From Candidatus Nitrosopumilus sp. (GTDB lineage: Archaea; Thermoproteota; Nitrososphaeria; Nitrososphaerales; Nitrosopumilaceae), in the NCBI GenBank assembly GCA_028343855.1, contig JAOLZN010000008.1, positions 1 through 54,518 of the forward strand: 54,518 nt of DNA, written 5' to 3'. The number at the start of each line of letters is the position of its first letter. Position 1 is the first letter of the stretch. The notes under the pieces are model-generated. The model had not been told where the DNA came from and made no database searches. It saw only the letters and a program-made list of their open reading frames with translations. A program made the translations under genes and the position numbers. This document shows, one piece after another, positions 1-9,376 of the stretch.

Positions 1-26
1 TTTTTTGCTTCATCAATTTTTGTCAT
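1..26 (-). CDS. 5' end of a gene leaving the window (partial)
   Basis: On the minus strand an ATG at 24-26 opens a frame reading MTKIDEAK before the window edge. It is preceded by AT-rich sequence that could hold a promoter, and it would be divergent from nothing nearer than the secreted-protein gene downstream. Too little is present to name a product; the start itself is a guess. Confidence 0.35.
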
Positions 27-78
27 ATAATCACCATTTGTAAATTCAATTTATTACTAATCTTAGAACAATTCATTC

Positions 79-537
79 CTATTTAATAGTAAATGTTCCC
101 GAAGTAGAAATATTTGATAAATCAGTAGAAACAACATCTGCAACTATTTTGTAGGAACCAGGAGAGTCAACTATTTTTGAAAAATTATCGTTGTTTGGAA
201 GTAAATTACCATTTTTGACACATTGATTAAAGAAACCACCTTGAGTCACCACATCACCACTTCCAGAAGTATAAATTGTAATGTAGAGATCACCACAACT
301 AAATGAAGAATCATTGATCTTAACTTGAATTTGTACAGGTTCTGAAACAGAATACTGGTTTTCAAGTCCAATTATTTCAATATCTGAATCATGTGAAGAA
401 TTTCCAGAAAAAGTCATTGGCCACATATTTAGTTCTCTATCAGGTTTTTGAAGAGTATCAGCCATTACTGCTGAACCAAATATGATTGAGAAAATTACAG
501 GTAAAACAAATACAATAATCACTTTTGAAGATGCCAT
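79..537 (-). CDS. secreted protein of unknown function
   Basis: A 152-residue protein with a clear N-terminal signal sequence: Lys5, a hydrophobic core at about residues 6-24, and a probable cleavage after VMA at about residue 26. The mature part is Ser/Asn/Asp-rich and predicted mostly beta, with two cysteines (about 81 and 106) that could form a disulphide outside the cell. It ends in a strand-like GTFTIK. The layout resembles the small secreted beta-rich proteins common in ammonia-oxidising archaea. I do not recognise a family or function. The neighbouring gene is divergent, so it is probably transcribed alone. Confidence 0.75.
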   Translation of the reverse strand: MASSKVIIVFVLPVIFSIIFGSAVMADTLQKPDRELNMWPMTFSGNSSHDSDIEIIGLENQYSVSEPVQIQVKINDSSFSCGDLYITIYTSGSGDVVTQGGFFNQCVKNGNLLPNNDNFSKIVDSPGSYKIVADVVSTDLSNISTSGTFTIK

Positions 538-625
538 TTTGTAATAAATTAAGTAATTCCCTTATATCTATTTAGCAAAAATTGAGGCTAGGGCTACATT
601 GTGACGAATAAGTTAAATCGTATCC

Positions 626-2734
626 GTGCAGATATTGCATGTGCGACTTAGAAAATTTAGGGTTCGAGCATATCGATGTATTCATGATTCTGGCGAAATC
701 ACTGTAGGTGATTTAGCAGCTTTTGTCGGAAGAAATGAGAGTGGAAAAACAACCATCCTACAAGCACTAACACTACTAAACAGGGATGAAAAGATTTCAG
801 ATTTAGATCTGTGTGATGAGATGTCTGAAGAACTCAAAGAAGAGATCAAACTAGCAGAAGGAGAATTTGACTTAAATGAATATGAAATAGAAATGTTAAC
901 AGAAAAATTTCCAGATTTACCGCCAATTAAAAAAATCAAATTATTTAGAACAAATAGAAATCCAAAAGTACAATATGAATTTGAAGACATAGAAATTAGT
1001 GAAAGCCATGATGAAGGACTCAATTCATGGGAGAATTTTACAAAAGAAATTATTGAATTTTTAAATACACTTCCAAATCACATAAGAATTCAAATTGATA
1101 CAAAATTGTTTGATGGTCCGGTTCCTAAAAAACAAGAAGTTTTTGATAGTGGAATGGCAGAATTTAGTAATGAATTACATGTAATAGCAATTGAAGAATC
1201 ACAAATCATTGAAGAATGGGAAAAAATTTATCATAAACCAGAAAACCAATTTTCAAATCTACTAAGTGGTGAAAGTCAAAAAATAGCACTGCAAAATTTT
1301 ATTTCTGCAGAGTTACATCCAAGATTTGTTTATTTTTCAGATTATAAGAAAATTTATGGAAACATCAATCTAAATGAATATCTAAGAAAAGAGAATGAGC
1401 AAAAACAAGATTCTATTGAATTTGTTGAAGAATTTGATAAAGCTGAAACAGTAAGAAATTTGTTTTATTTAGCTGAATTAGATATGAATGAATTGGATGA
1501 AGTTAAAGGGCAACCATCAAAATGTATTAAATTACTCAACACTGCAAGTAATAGATTAACCAAAAAATTGAATCCAGCATGGAAAGGAGATCCCATACAT
1601 GTTGACTTGAGATATAATCCAGGAAATATTATGAGTGTAGTTATTTCAGATGTACATAAAGATGGAACAATTACAAATACAGGATTACTAAACAGACGTG
1701 CAGAAGGTTTCAAATGGACATTTTCATTTATTGTAAACTTTGCAGCCGAAACACAACGTTCAGAATTAAAAGAAGCAATATTACTTTTAGATGAACCAGC
1801 AAGAAATCTTCATCCTACACAACAAATGGGAATTTCAGATTTATTGAAGAATCTAGCAGGGTCAAATCAAGTTCTATACGCAACACATTCTCCATTTATG
1901 ATATTTGACTATACTCCAGGTAATCTACTAGTAGTGGAATTAGATAAAAGAAAACATCTCAGTAGAATATTTTATGATTATTGGAATGCAGATGATAAAA
2001 CACTCACACCTATTTTGTACGGATTGTGTAGAGGTCAAGTAGAAGCAATTGTAGATAGGGAAATTGGAACAAATTCCAGACCAGTAATTATTGTGGAAAC
2101 AATGTCAGATTCGATGTATCTTAATTCATTTGATAAATTTTTGCAAGATCCAAATATCTCAATGAATCCATTAAATGTAATAGCTGCATATAATAAAAAT
2201 TCAGTATTACCTTTAGCAATATTTTATAGAAATCACGGATACAAAACATTTGTTTTATTAGATAATACAGAGGAATCTAAACAAATTTCAGCACAATTGG
2301 AATCAAATCAATTTTCTGCAATTCAAACGATATTTTTTGAAAGAGAAGGTAAAAAATTAGAATCAATAGAAGACTATGTAGTGATTGAAGATTATTTACA
2401 TGCAGTAAATCAAACATATGAAATTAAATTAAGACAAGAAGGGTACTCAAATTTAACACCTGAAAATATAGATTCAAAAGACTCCAAAGGAATTTTAGAG
2501 AAATTAAAAAAAGTATGGCAAGAACATAGTGATGATGATTGGGGAGAATTTAACAATGAAGAAATTACTAGATATATTTGTGAAAAAATTACACTAGAAG
2601 AAACTAATTTCTTATCAGATAAAACTAAAGATCAATTTAGATCATTGTATAGATTAATTGCTGAAAGAATCAGACAATATCAAAATACAGCCACAAAGCC
2701 TGATCTTGAAAAATTCAAAAAGAAAAAAGATTAG
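626..2734 (+). CDS. OLD-family-like AAA ATPase with degenerate TOPRIM region
   Basis: A 702-residue ABC/SMC-type ATPase of the OLD nuclease group. The N-terminal half holds a Walker A loop, GRNESGKTT at residues 35-43. A long charged insert follows at about 60-320, then the Walker B LLLDEPARNLHP (Asp389) and an H-loop (ATHSPF). The C-terminal part looks like a TOPRIM domain: IIVETMSDSMYL with Glu491, then FVLLDNTEES with Asp546. Family members usually carry DxD here; residue 548 is Thr. OLD proteins act in DNA repair or phage defence as ATP-dependent nucleases. The start is GTG at 626; another GTG lies at 641. The gene stands alone and is 12 bases upstream of a secreted-protein frame. Nuclease activity is uncertain because of the altered motif. 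Confidence 0.8.
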   Translation: MQILHVRLRKFRVRAYRCIHDSGEITVGDLAAFVGRNESGKTTILQALTLLNRDEKISDLDLCDEMSEELKEEIKLAEGEFDLNEYEIEMLTEKFPDLPPIKKIKLFRTNRNPKVQYEFEDIEISESHDEGLNSWENFTKEIIEFLNTLPNHIRIQIDTKLFDGPVPKKQEVFDSGMAEFSNELHVIAIEESQIIEEWEKIYHKPENQFSNLLSGESQKIALQNFISAELHPRFVYFSDYKKIYGNINLNEYLRKENEQKQDSIEFVEEFDKAETVRNLFYLAELDMNELDEVKGQPSKCIKLLNTASNRLTKKLNPAWKGDPIHVDLRYNPGNIMSVVISDVHKDGTITNTGLLNRRAEGFKWTFSFIVNFAAETQRSELKEAILLLDEPARNLHPTQQMGISDLLKNLAGSNQVLYATHSPFMIFDYTPGNLLVVELDKRKHLSRIFYDYWNADDKTLTPILYGLCRGQVEAIVDREIGTNSRPVIIVETMSDSMYLNSFDKFLQDPNISMNPLNVIAAYNKNSVLPLAIFYRNHGYKTFVLLDNTEESKQISAQLESNQFSAIQTIFFEREGKKLESIEDYVVIEDYLHAVNQTYEIKLRQEGYSNLTPENIDSKDSKGILEKLKKVWQEHSDDDWGEFNNEEITRYICEKITLEETNFLSDKTKDQFRSLYRLIAERIRQYQNTATKPDLEKFKKKKD

Positions 2735-2809
2735 AAAAAGGAAATTATGCTTATGAAAAATACTAAATTAGAAAAAGAGTTTAAGTTAAAGAGAGAGAGA
2801 TTAAATATC

Positions 2810-4960
2810 ATGAACAAATCTTCAAAGAGAGGAATTCTCCTTGCGACAATAGTATTATTTTCAATATCATTAATTCTAATTCCATCAAATGCACATGCTG
2901 AAGAAATTAATGTAGAAAGTGTAGGATTAGGTAAAACTACAATTATGACACTTACAAATATTGGAACTGACGATGTCCAAACTTTTAGAATTTGGTTAAG
3001 TCAAAACACAAATTTTGAATCATTTAAAACAGAAAAAGGATGGGTAGGTGAGAAAACTCCACAAGGAGTCATAATTTTTACATCGTCTGAGCCCATTAAA
3101 AATAATGAATCAGTAAAATTTGGAATTAAAACAGATAAATCCAGTCCAATAATTAATTGGAAAGGATTAGATGAATCAGATTCTGTAATAGATACAGGAG
3201 TAACAACAACATCAATAATAAAATTAGTTAATCAAAATCCAGAGATAAAAAATGATCAAAATATTCCAAATAGCGGAGAAATACTTTCAGAATCAACATT
3301 CAAAATAATTCCAAGTAAACCGAACAGTGGTTCAACAATTAGAGTCACAGGGGATCAATTTGGCGCATCACAAGTATTTGATTTTTATATTAATAATGAA
3401 AAAATAGGAAATTTTGAAACTGATGAAAATGGTTTTTTTATAACCACAATGAAAATTCCAAACGTTCAAACAAATGAAAGAGTAGATTTTAAAATTAAAG
3501 ATAAAAAAGGACTGGAAAAAGTGGTTAGTCTAAGGTTAGGAAATTTTGAAAATAGAAGTTTAGAAACAGAAAATGTTAAAATTACAATAGAAGGAATAGA
3601 AAATACAATCTACAGAGGAGATATTTTAGAAGTGTATGGTACTGCAGTTCCAGGAAGTGCAGTTACAATTACAATAATAGATCCTCAAAAAATAACAACA
3701 AACACTAGAACTGCAGAAGTAGACAATACAGGAAAGTGGGCGCTATCGAACCCAATTAATGTTGCATTTGATGCACCATTTGGAAAATATAGTGTAACAG
3801 TTTCAGATGGAAAAAACCAGATTTTAAAATATTGGAATATTGAAACAAATAAAGTAATTTTGATCAACCCAACTAAACAGATGTTTGAAGCAGGAGAATT
3901 AATCAAATTTGAAGGTACAGCATTACCAAATACATCAATAGAATTAGTTTTAGAAAATAGTCTAGGAGAAGAGTTAGTTTCGGATATTATAGATATCAAT
4001 GATGATGGAATTATACAATTTGAATATCAAACTGTAGAAAATGACGATAAAGAAGGAACATGGACATTAATTGCAACTCAAGGTGAAAACAAAGAATTTT
4101 CATATGTTGGATATGATGAAGTACCAATAATTCCAACTAATTTATCATTTGATAAATCAAATTATAAATCAGCAGAAAATGCAAAAATTAGTTTTATTGG
4201 GAAACCATCCGATAAATTAAAAATGATAATTATTACTCCCTCTGGAGGACTGCAAGGAGAAGAAATTCAAATTCAATTAAAAGCAGATGGTAGAGGAGAA
4301 TACAAATTGGATTTGAGAGGATACAGTTCAGGAATTTATACAGCAGTTGTACAAAAAGGAAATACCCAAAGTACTGAAACATTTTCAGTAGGACTACTAA
4401 TGGGTTCAGGAACAATTGATGCAAAAATAACACAATCAGAGTATCAAACCGGTGAAAGAATTTTATTATTAGGAAAAACCAATCCAAACGTACTACTAAC
4501 AGCAATATTAGTTGATCCTAGTGGAAAAGAAATCAAAAAAGTAGATGTGCCATCAAATAATGTAGGAATGTTTACTGAAGAAAGATTAAGAATTCCTTCA
4601 ACGGCACAAACAGGATTATGGAAAATTAATGTATCCAGTGGTTCAAACTTAGATGTAATTGAATTCAATGTATTTTCAAAAATAACTGAAGGTATGACAG
4701 TTACAGTTACGGAAGAAATTGCAGTAGGAGGGATTATTAAAATTGAAGTCATAGCATCTCATAAAACATCAATAAGTATGGAAATACTTGATCCATCAGG
4801 AAATAGTGCAAATTCTGCACTTTCATGCAACACAACAAAAGAATTCTTTTGTGAAACATTTTGGTCAGTTCCAGTTGATGCACTTCCAGGTACATATACA
4901 ATTAAAGTAAAAGATTCAATTAGTTCAGATGAAACATCATTTGAGGTAGTACCAAATTAA
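2810..4960 (+). CDS. large secreted protein with tandem Ig-like beta domains
   Basis: The ATG at 2810 gives 716 residues beginning MNKSSKRG, a hydrophobic stretch, and a signal cleavage site near AHA-EE; an upstream ATG at 2747 would add 21 charged residues in front of the signal and is less likely. After an N-terminal domain of about 140 residues there are about six repeats of 85-95 residues. Each repeat has the pattern of a strand, GxxVxxxG, a (V/I)DPSG-type turn, and a closing (G)xYxVxV strand, as in bacterial Ig-like or filamin-like surface repeats. No C-terminal membrane anchor is seen. Probably an extracellular or S-layer-associated protein; ligand unknown. Confidence 0.8.
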   Translation: MNKSSKRGILLATIVLFSISLILIPSNAHAEEINVESVGLGKTTIMTLTNIGTDDVQTFRIWLSQNTNFESFKTEKGWVGEKTPQGVIIFTSSEPIKNNESVKFGIKTDKSSPIINWKGLDESDSVIDTGVTTTSIIKLVNQNPEIKNDQNIPNSGEILSESTFKIIPSKPNSGSTIRVTGDQFGASQVFDFYINNEKIGNFETDENGFFITTMKIPNVQTNERVDFKIKDKKGLEKVVSLRLGNFENRSLETENVKITIEGIENTIYRGDILEVYGTAVPGSAVTITIIDPQKITTNTRTAEVDNTGKWALSNPINVAFDAPFGKYSVTVSDGKNQILKYWNIETNKVILINPTKQMFEAGELIKFEGTALPNTSIELVLENSLGEELVSDIIDINDDGIIQFEYQTVENDDKEGTWTLIATQGENKEFSYVGYDEVPIIPTNLSFDKSNYKSAENAKISFIGKPSDKLKMIIITPSGGLQGEEIQIQLKADGRGEYKLDLRGYSSGIYTAVVQKGNTQSTETFSVGLLMGSGTIDAKITQSEYQTGERILLLGKTNPNVLLTAILVDPSGKEIKKVDVPSNNVGMFTEERLRIPSTAQTGLWKINVSSGSNLDVIEFNVFSKITEGMTVTVTEEIAVGGIIKIEVIASHKTSISMEILDPSGNSANSALSCNTTKEFFCETFWSVPVDALPGTYTIKVKDSISSDETSFEVVPN

Positions 4961-4994
4961 AACAATTTTATTTCACCTAATCAGAGAAACAACA

Positions 4995-5507
4995 ATGAAT
5001 CTAAAAGACAAAATAACAGAATATCCAAATTTTCCAAAAAAAGGAATATTATTTAGAGATTTTAGTCCAATTTTAAAAGATCCTTCATCATTATCCTATA
5101 TTGCTGATGAATTTGCGAAACATTTCCATCCTAAAGATGTAGATGTATTTGCAGGAATTGAGTCAAGAGGATTTCTACTTGCAACAATTTTGGCTTTAAA
5201 ATACAACAAAGGCATGATTATGATTAGAAAAGCAGGAAAATTGCCAGGAAAAACTGCAAAGTTAGCATATACCATTGAATACGGAAAGGACACAATAGAA
5301 ATACAAAAAGATGTTATTGAAAAAGGTCAAAAAGTTGTAATTTGTGATGATTTACTAGCGACAGGTGGAACTGCAAAAGCTTCTGGTAAATTAATTGAGA
5401 AAGTAGGTGGAGATATCACAGGATTTGCATTCATAATAGAATTAACAGACTTGAATGGAATTAAAGGATTGAGTAAGTACAATTGTAAATCACTGGTGAA
5501 ATATTAA
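4995..5507 (+). CDS. apt: adenine phosphoribosyltransferase
   Basis: Cytosolic enzyme joining adenine to PRPP to give AMP. The 170 residues match Apt in length and order: DFSPILKDP near the start, the IESRGFL stretch at about 55-61, and the PRPP-binding loop [14 protein letters not shown] at about 115-128. The ATG at 4995 follows an AT-rich leader. The stop codon TAA shares its last A with the ATG of the next gene, methylthioadenosine phosphorylase, so the two are surely co-translated; that partner makes the adenine used here. Confidence 0.95.
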   Translation: MNLKDKITEYPNFPKKGILFRDFSPILKDPSSLSYIADEFAKHFHPKDVDVFAGIESRGFLLATILALKYNKGMIMIRKAGKLPGKTAKLAYTIEYGKDTIEIQKDVIEKGQKVVICDDLLATGGTAKASGKLIEKVGGDITGFAFIIELTDLNGIKGLSKYNCKSLVKY

Positions 5508-6298
5508 TGGAAAAGGACGTAGAGATTGGAATTTTTGGTGGAACTGGAATTTATGATTCAGGATTACTTGAAAATGCACAAGAAATTGAAATAGATACAC
5601 CTTATGGAAAACCATCAGATACCATAACAGTAGGAATTTTCAAAGGAAGAAAGATTGCATTTCTTCCAAGACACGGAAAAAAGCATACAATACCACCACA
5701 CATGATTAATTTTAAAGCAAATATCTGGGCATTCAAAGAATTAGGAATTACAAGGATCATTGCACCATCAGCAGTTGGAAGCTTAAAAGAAGAATTAGAA
5801 CCAGGTCATTTTGCTTTACCAACACAATTTTTGGATTTTACAAAATCAAGAGATGGTTCATTTTCTGAAGATGGAAGAGTGATCCATATTTCAGTTGCAG
5901 ATCCATTTTGTCCAGAATTACAATCTTCAATTCTCAAGGTAACAGATGAACAAAATATTGGAATTCATAAAGATTGCACCTATGTCTGTATTGAAGGACC
6001 ACGATTCTCAACTAGAGCAGAATCAAAATTCTACAGAACAACGGGTGCAGACATTATTGGAATGACACTTGTCCCAGAATGTCAACTAGCAAGAGAGGCT
6101 CAAATGTGCTATGCATCAATCTCAACAGTTACAGATTATGATGTATGGGCAGACAAACCAGTTACAGCGAAAGAAGTTTTGGAAACATTATCAAAGAATG
6201 TAGAAACTACAAAGAAAATTTTAACAGAATTAATTGATAAAATTCCAAAAACAAGAACTTGTTCTTGTGCTAAGGCGTTAGAAGAAGCAGAATTTTAG
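5507..6298 (+). CDS. mtnP: S-methyl-5'-thioadenosine phosphorylase
   Basis: Phosphorolysis of methylthioadenosine (a polyamine and SAM by-product) to adenine and methylthioribose-1-phosphate. The 263-residue sequence has the PNP/MTAP hallmarks: [13 protein letters not shown] at the N-terminus (phosphate loop), [13 protein letters not shown] at about residues 53-65, and the substrate-binding [11 protein letters not shown] followed by GADIIGMT. The C-terminus carries a CSC motif, seen in several archaeal MTAPs where it is linked to disulphide stability. Overlaps apt by one base. Its 3' end overlaps the convergent neighbour by four bases. Confidence 0.95.
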   Translation: MEKDVEIGIFGGTGIYDSGLLENAQEIEIDTPYGKPSDTITVGIFKGRKIAFLPRHGKKHTIPPHMINFKANIWAFKELGITRIIAPSAVGSLKEELEPGHFALPTQFLDFTKSRDGSFSEDGRVIHISVADPFCPELQSSILKVTDEQNIGIHKDCTYVCIEGPRFSTRAESKFYRTTGADIIGMTLVPECQLAREAQMCYASISTVTDYDVWADKPVTAKEVLETLSKNVETTKKILTELIDKIPKTRTCSCAKALEEAEF

Positions 6299-6579
6299 TC
6301 ATCTACAAAAGATTCTCTTTTGAGTCCTTCTGGAAGAGTAAGATCCCCTTGAAGTAAATTCTGTTGAAGAGTCATAATTACTTCTTCAACATCATATCCT
6401 AATTTTTCTAATTCAGTCTCAGTAATTTTAGAAAGTTTTGCACCAACATTTTGTCCACCAATCCTACCAAATGCAATTGCAGTGAAACGAAATTCATTTT
6501 TATCAATAGTAAAGTTACCACTAATTTTTGCAGCCATCTGGCTACCATGAATATTATTAATGTGAACTTTAAGATCCAT
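6295..6579 (-). CDS. conserved small protein of unknown function
   Basis: A 94-residue soluble protein starting at an ATG (6577-6579). It begins with an alternating strand pattern ([29 protein letters not shown]) followed by an amphipathic helix ([15 protein letters not shown]). No cysteines, signal or membrane segment. I do not recognise the family. It lies downstream of, and in the same direction as, the zinc-binding protein at 6588-7073 with an 8-base gap, so the two are probably one transcript. It overlaps mtnP at the 3' ends. Confidence 0.7.
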   Translation of the reverse strand: MDLKVHINNIHGSQMAAKISGNFTIDKNEFRFTAIAFGRIGGQNVGAKLSKITETELEKLGYDVEEVIMTLQQNLLQGDLTLPEGLKRESFVDD

Positions 6580-6587
6580 GATGTATT

Positions 6588-7073
6588 CTAAATCTCTATA
6601 GCTTTGTTAACATTTTCTTCAATTAAAAAGCTCCAATGTTGATCATCTTCAATTTTAAAATTTTCAACTTTCAATGAAATAATTTTTTCTTCAACGGTTT
6701 CAAATTTTATCTCTCCATTTTCTTTTAGTTTTACTAACTTCCATCTATCCCTACCTTTTTGTAATTTACTTACACAAACTGCCCATTTTGCATCAGAATC
6801 AATTCTAGGCATTCCAACAACATCAGTTAATTCCTCAATTCCAAGCTGTTTTTCCTCACAGAATTGTTTCTTACAAACTCCACATCTCCACACATCAACG
6901 GAACCAATTGTTCGTTCATTTATGTTGAGATTCACTACACCAAAGTATGTAATCTGAGGATTATCACAGCACTTGTAAACTTCAGGAGCTTTTGGTTTTT
7001 CTTCATCAGATTTACCTAGAGTTTTTCGAGTATAACTCTGAGGTTTTCCTGAAGCTGCGTCAGATTCACTCAA
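6588..7073 (-). CDS. zinc-binding protein of unknown function
   Basis: A 161-residue protein starting at TTG (7071-7073, MSESDAASGK). A disordered N-terminus of about 30 residues leads into CCDNPQ and, 20-25 residues later, CGVCKKQFC. Together these give a likely zinc ribbon in the first third. The remainder is a Lys/Glu-rich mixed alpha/beta region with WAVCVSKLQKGRDRWK. No enzyme motif is seen. A possible operon continues into the 94-residue gene downstream, and a winged-helix gene lies 22 bases upstream in the same direction. A nucleic-acid-binding role is only a guess from the zinc ribbon and basic character. Confidence 0.65.
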   Translation of the reverse strand: MSESDAASGKPQSYTRKTLGKSDEEKPKAPEVYKCCDNPQITYFGVVNLNINERTIGSVDVWRCGVCKKQFCEEKQLGIEELTDVVGMPRIDSDAKWAVCVSKLQKGRDRWKLVKLKENGEIKFETVEEKIISLKVENFKIEDDQHWSFLIEENVNKAIEI

Positions 7074-7095
7074 TGTTGTTCACCAATAATTAGCA

Positions 7096-7449
7096 TTATT
7101 TAGTTCTTGCATCATCATAGGGTTGTTCTAAAAGTACTCCTATATTATCAACAATTTTGTTTCGTTTAAATTCAATATGCTCACGTTCACACATTTTTCT
7201 ATACATGTTAACTGCAGTAAATCGAGGATGCATTGCTTCAAATTCTGTTTCAGATATATCAATAAAAGCACCAAGTTCCATTAACTGAGTAGCAGTTTTT
7301 TGAGCAGATTCAGATGAAATTTTTAATTTATCTGCAATTTGTAAGGAGGTCATTTTTCCATACCAAGTTATCAACAAAAAAGTTTTAGCCTGAATTGGAG
7401 ACAATTTAATTTCTGAAATTAAATCATTTTCAAGTTTTGATGAATCCAT
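7096..7449 (-). CDS. winged helix-turn-helix transcription regulator
   Basis: Read from the ATG at 7447-7449 (MDSSKLEN), this is a 117-residue protein; an upstream start at 7476 would add nine residues. Residues about 14-65 form a winged-helix fold of TrmB/MarR type: LSPIQAKTFLLITWYGKMTSLQIADKLKISSESAQKTATQLMELGAF, described here as helix-turn-helix with recognition helix near SSESAQKTATQL. The C-terminal 50 residues are helical and basic and may dimerise. Target genes are unknown; the adjacent minus-strand genes are candidates. Confidence 0.75.
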   Translation of the reverse strand: MDSSKLENDLISEIKLSPIQAKTFLLITWYGKMTSLQIADKLKISSESAQKTATQLMELGAFIDISETEFEAMHPRFTAVNMYRKMCEREHIEFKRNKIVDNIGVLLEQPYDDARTK

Positions 7450-7493
7450 AATGTCTAGAGAAAATACCAAGTACATAAAACATAAGTAAACAA

Positions 7494-7727
7494 TTATTTT
7501 TTAACCAAGATCTTTTTTGAAATTTTTAAACTAAACCCCATAGCAATAAAATGAACAACACCACCTACAATTGCAGCAGTTATCAAATTATCAAGAATTA
7601 TCCAACTAATCAAAAATGCAATTATAGATGGAACTGTAAGGATAATAGCCATAATAGTTCCTTTTAGTACAATCTCACTAAACTTTAGTTTAGATTTTGT
7701 TGGATCAGACAACAGGAGGTTTTTCAA
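7494..7727 (-). CDS. small two-helix membrane protein
   Basis: 77 residues from TTG at 7725-7727; an internal TTG at 7710-7712 is also possible. Two hydrophobic segments, about residues 24-46 (IMAIILTVPSIIAFLISWII) and 50-66 (AAIVGGVVHFIAMGF), are followed by a Lys-rich tail. No known family. Its 5' end overlaps the 5' end of the divergent Hsp20-like gene if both longest frames are used, so at least one of the two starts is probably further in. Confidence 0.6.
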   Translation of the reverse strand: MKNLLLSDPTKSKLKFSEIVLKGTIMAIILTVPSIIAFLISWIILDNLITAAIVGGVVHFIAMGFSLKISKKILVKK

Positions 7728-8245
7728 AAAAGGTAATAAAAATCAAAGATACTTTATATTTGGTGGGCGATGATTTGAAATGCTTGTCAAGTTATAAAAA
7801 GACCTATTCAAATGAGCAATCATTAAATTTTGTAATTCCTATAATTATAATTTTATTTTTGGGAATAATCTACATAATGACTCAAAGAGCAGATTCAGGA
7901 TATGTCAGTTTTATTCTAATTGGAGCAGCCGCAGTTACAATGTTTTATTGGGTTAGAGTGATTAAAAAAATGGCAATTGAACAAAAGCCTGTAACATTCA
8001 ATCAAGGAAGAGAGCAAGAAACAAAGAATTGGGTGTACGACTTAATCAAAGGAGAAGGGGAGTTTGTTTTTGTAGCAGAGGTTCCAGGTCCTGAAGATAA
8101 AATTGCAGTAAGATTAGTAGATGGAATATTATATGTTCGAGGTACAGGAGGATTTTCAAAAGAAGTGCCAATTGAAGGGGCAAATGAAATGCAAATATTT
8201 GATTTCAAATATAGAAATGGTGTACTAACACTAAGAATCAAATAA
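7697..8245 (+). CDS. membrane-anchored Hsp20/alpha-crystallin-like protein
   Basis: The 182-residue frame has two adjacent membrane segments (about residues 45-60 and 69-86) and then, from about residue 112 to the end, an alpha-crystallin/CS-type domain. Recognisable pieces are FVFVAEVPG, LVDGILYVRG, FSKEVPI and the closing YRNGVLTLRIK, the last being the typical Hsp20 GVLxI-like strand. Hsp20 domains bind unfolded proteins; here the domain would be tethered to the membrane. The TTG at 7697 overlaps the divergent gene, and TTG/GTG codons at 7760 and 7763 are possible starts. The stop abuts the top6A stop with no gap. Confidence 0.7.
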   Translation: MLDQTTGGFSKKVIKIKDTLYLVGDDLKCLSSYKKTYSNEQSLNFVIPIIIILFLGIIYIMTQRADSGYVSFILIGAAAVTMFYWVRVIKKMAIEQKPVTFNQGREQETKNWVYDLIKGEGEFVFVAEVPGPEDKIAVRLVDGILYVRGTGGFSKEVPIEGANEMQIFDFKYRNGVLTLRIK

Positions 8246-9376
8246 CTAAAGACTTTTTGCTAATTCTAATTTTTGTGGCAAATATTTATCAGTAATATTT
8301 GTAAGACCGTATTTTGAAAAAGCCTCAAGTTCTGCTTTTCTTTTTAATCGTAAAAATACATCAAGTTCTTTTTTCCAAATTCCATCTTGATATCTAGGAT
8401 CTTTTTGTAAATCATAACATCGTTTAATGTCAGATTCAGTCATTGGTATTGTAGGTAACTTGTATTTCTCAATATCAGTAGCCCAAACTCCAACCCATTT
8501 AGCATCAGGAACTGTTAATTCTCTAAGATGTGCAGCGTTTGCTGAACCAGATTTAATTACCATTGCAATATGTTCCCCATACACATCACCATCAGTTAAA
8601 CAAATGACAGGTAATTTCATTTCATCATGAAGTCTTTTCAATAAAGTTCGCGTAGAACGCGGTGCTTGTCCTCCAGTATTAATTATAATTGATTTGAATT
8701 TTTTATCAACTTGTTCTTCTACAAATCTTGTAAAAAGACCACCTTTCTCAATAGCAATTACAATTTCAGCACTTGTATCAACTAATTCTGCAGTGGTTAA
8801 ACTAGGACCTATAGAATATCCATCAGGGTGATTAGCCAAATTCATTGTTTTTCCCTCATATCCAGGAATAGTATACTCAATATTCAAGTCTCCAAAAATA
8901 GAACTTCTTTCTTCGGGAAAAATATGAAAATCTTCTCTAGCTCTAGAAGTTACAGCCTCTAAATCAACAATGATGTTATCAGATTCAGATTGATCCTCAA
9001 ATTCAACAGCAAAAGCCTGTGAAGAATAATAAACATCTCTCAAAGTAGATGATTTTCTTTCATTAGTTAATCTGTTTGCAAAGAATGCTAGCCACATTAA
9101 TTGTGTAAATGATCTTAATTGTGCAGAATTTCTAGAACTTCTCAAAGCAGCATTATTTCCTAAAATATATTGTCGAAGTTTTTTGTCATATACAATATTA
9201 CTTACAGACCTACTAGGGATAGAGAATTTTGGAAATTGGCCATTATCTAAATCATCATATATTTTTGCACCGTGACTTTTGAGCATTTCAAGAATAGTTT
9301 TTTGTTTATCATCTGCCTTTTTACTTCGAGCTTTGATTTTACTATCTTTTTCTTTTTTACTTGTTGCCAATTTCAT
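8246..9376 (-). CDS. top6A: DNA topoisomerase VI subunit A
   Basis: The Spo11-related DNA-cleaving subunit of type IIB topoisomerase, 376 residues. The 5Y-CAP domain has STLRDVYYSSQ, whose tyrosine pair (116/117) includes the nucleophile that bonds to DNA. The TOPRIM domain follows with AIEKGG and the metal-binding CLTDGDVYGEHI. The first 30 residues are Lys-rich, an extension. The ATG at 9374-9376 lies 20 bases inside the end of top6B and is preceded by a strong AGGAGG-type ribosome site (rare in this window), so translation re-initiates on the shared message. Confidence 0.96.
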   Translation of the reverse strand: MKLATSKKEKDSKIKARSKKADDKQKTILEMLKSHGAKIYDDLDNGQFPKFSIPSRSVSNIVYDKKLRQYILGNNAALRSSRNSAQLRSFTQLMWLAFFANRLTNERKSSTLRDVYYSSQAFAVEFEDQSESDNIIVDLEAVTSRAREDFHIFPEERSSIFGDLNIEYTIPGYEGKTMNLANHPDGYSIGPSLTTAELVDTSAEIVIAIEKGGLFTRFVEEQVDKKFKSIIINTGGQAPRSTRTLLKRLHDEMKLPVICLTDGDVYGEHIAMVIKSGSANAAHLRELTVPDAKWVGVWATDIEKYKLPTIPMTESDIKRCYDLQKDPRYQDGIWKKELDVFLRLKRKAELEAFSKYGLTNITDKYLPQKLELAKSL

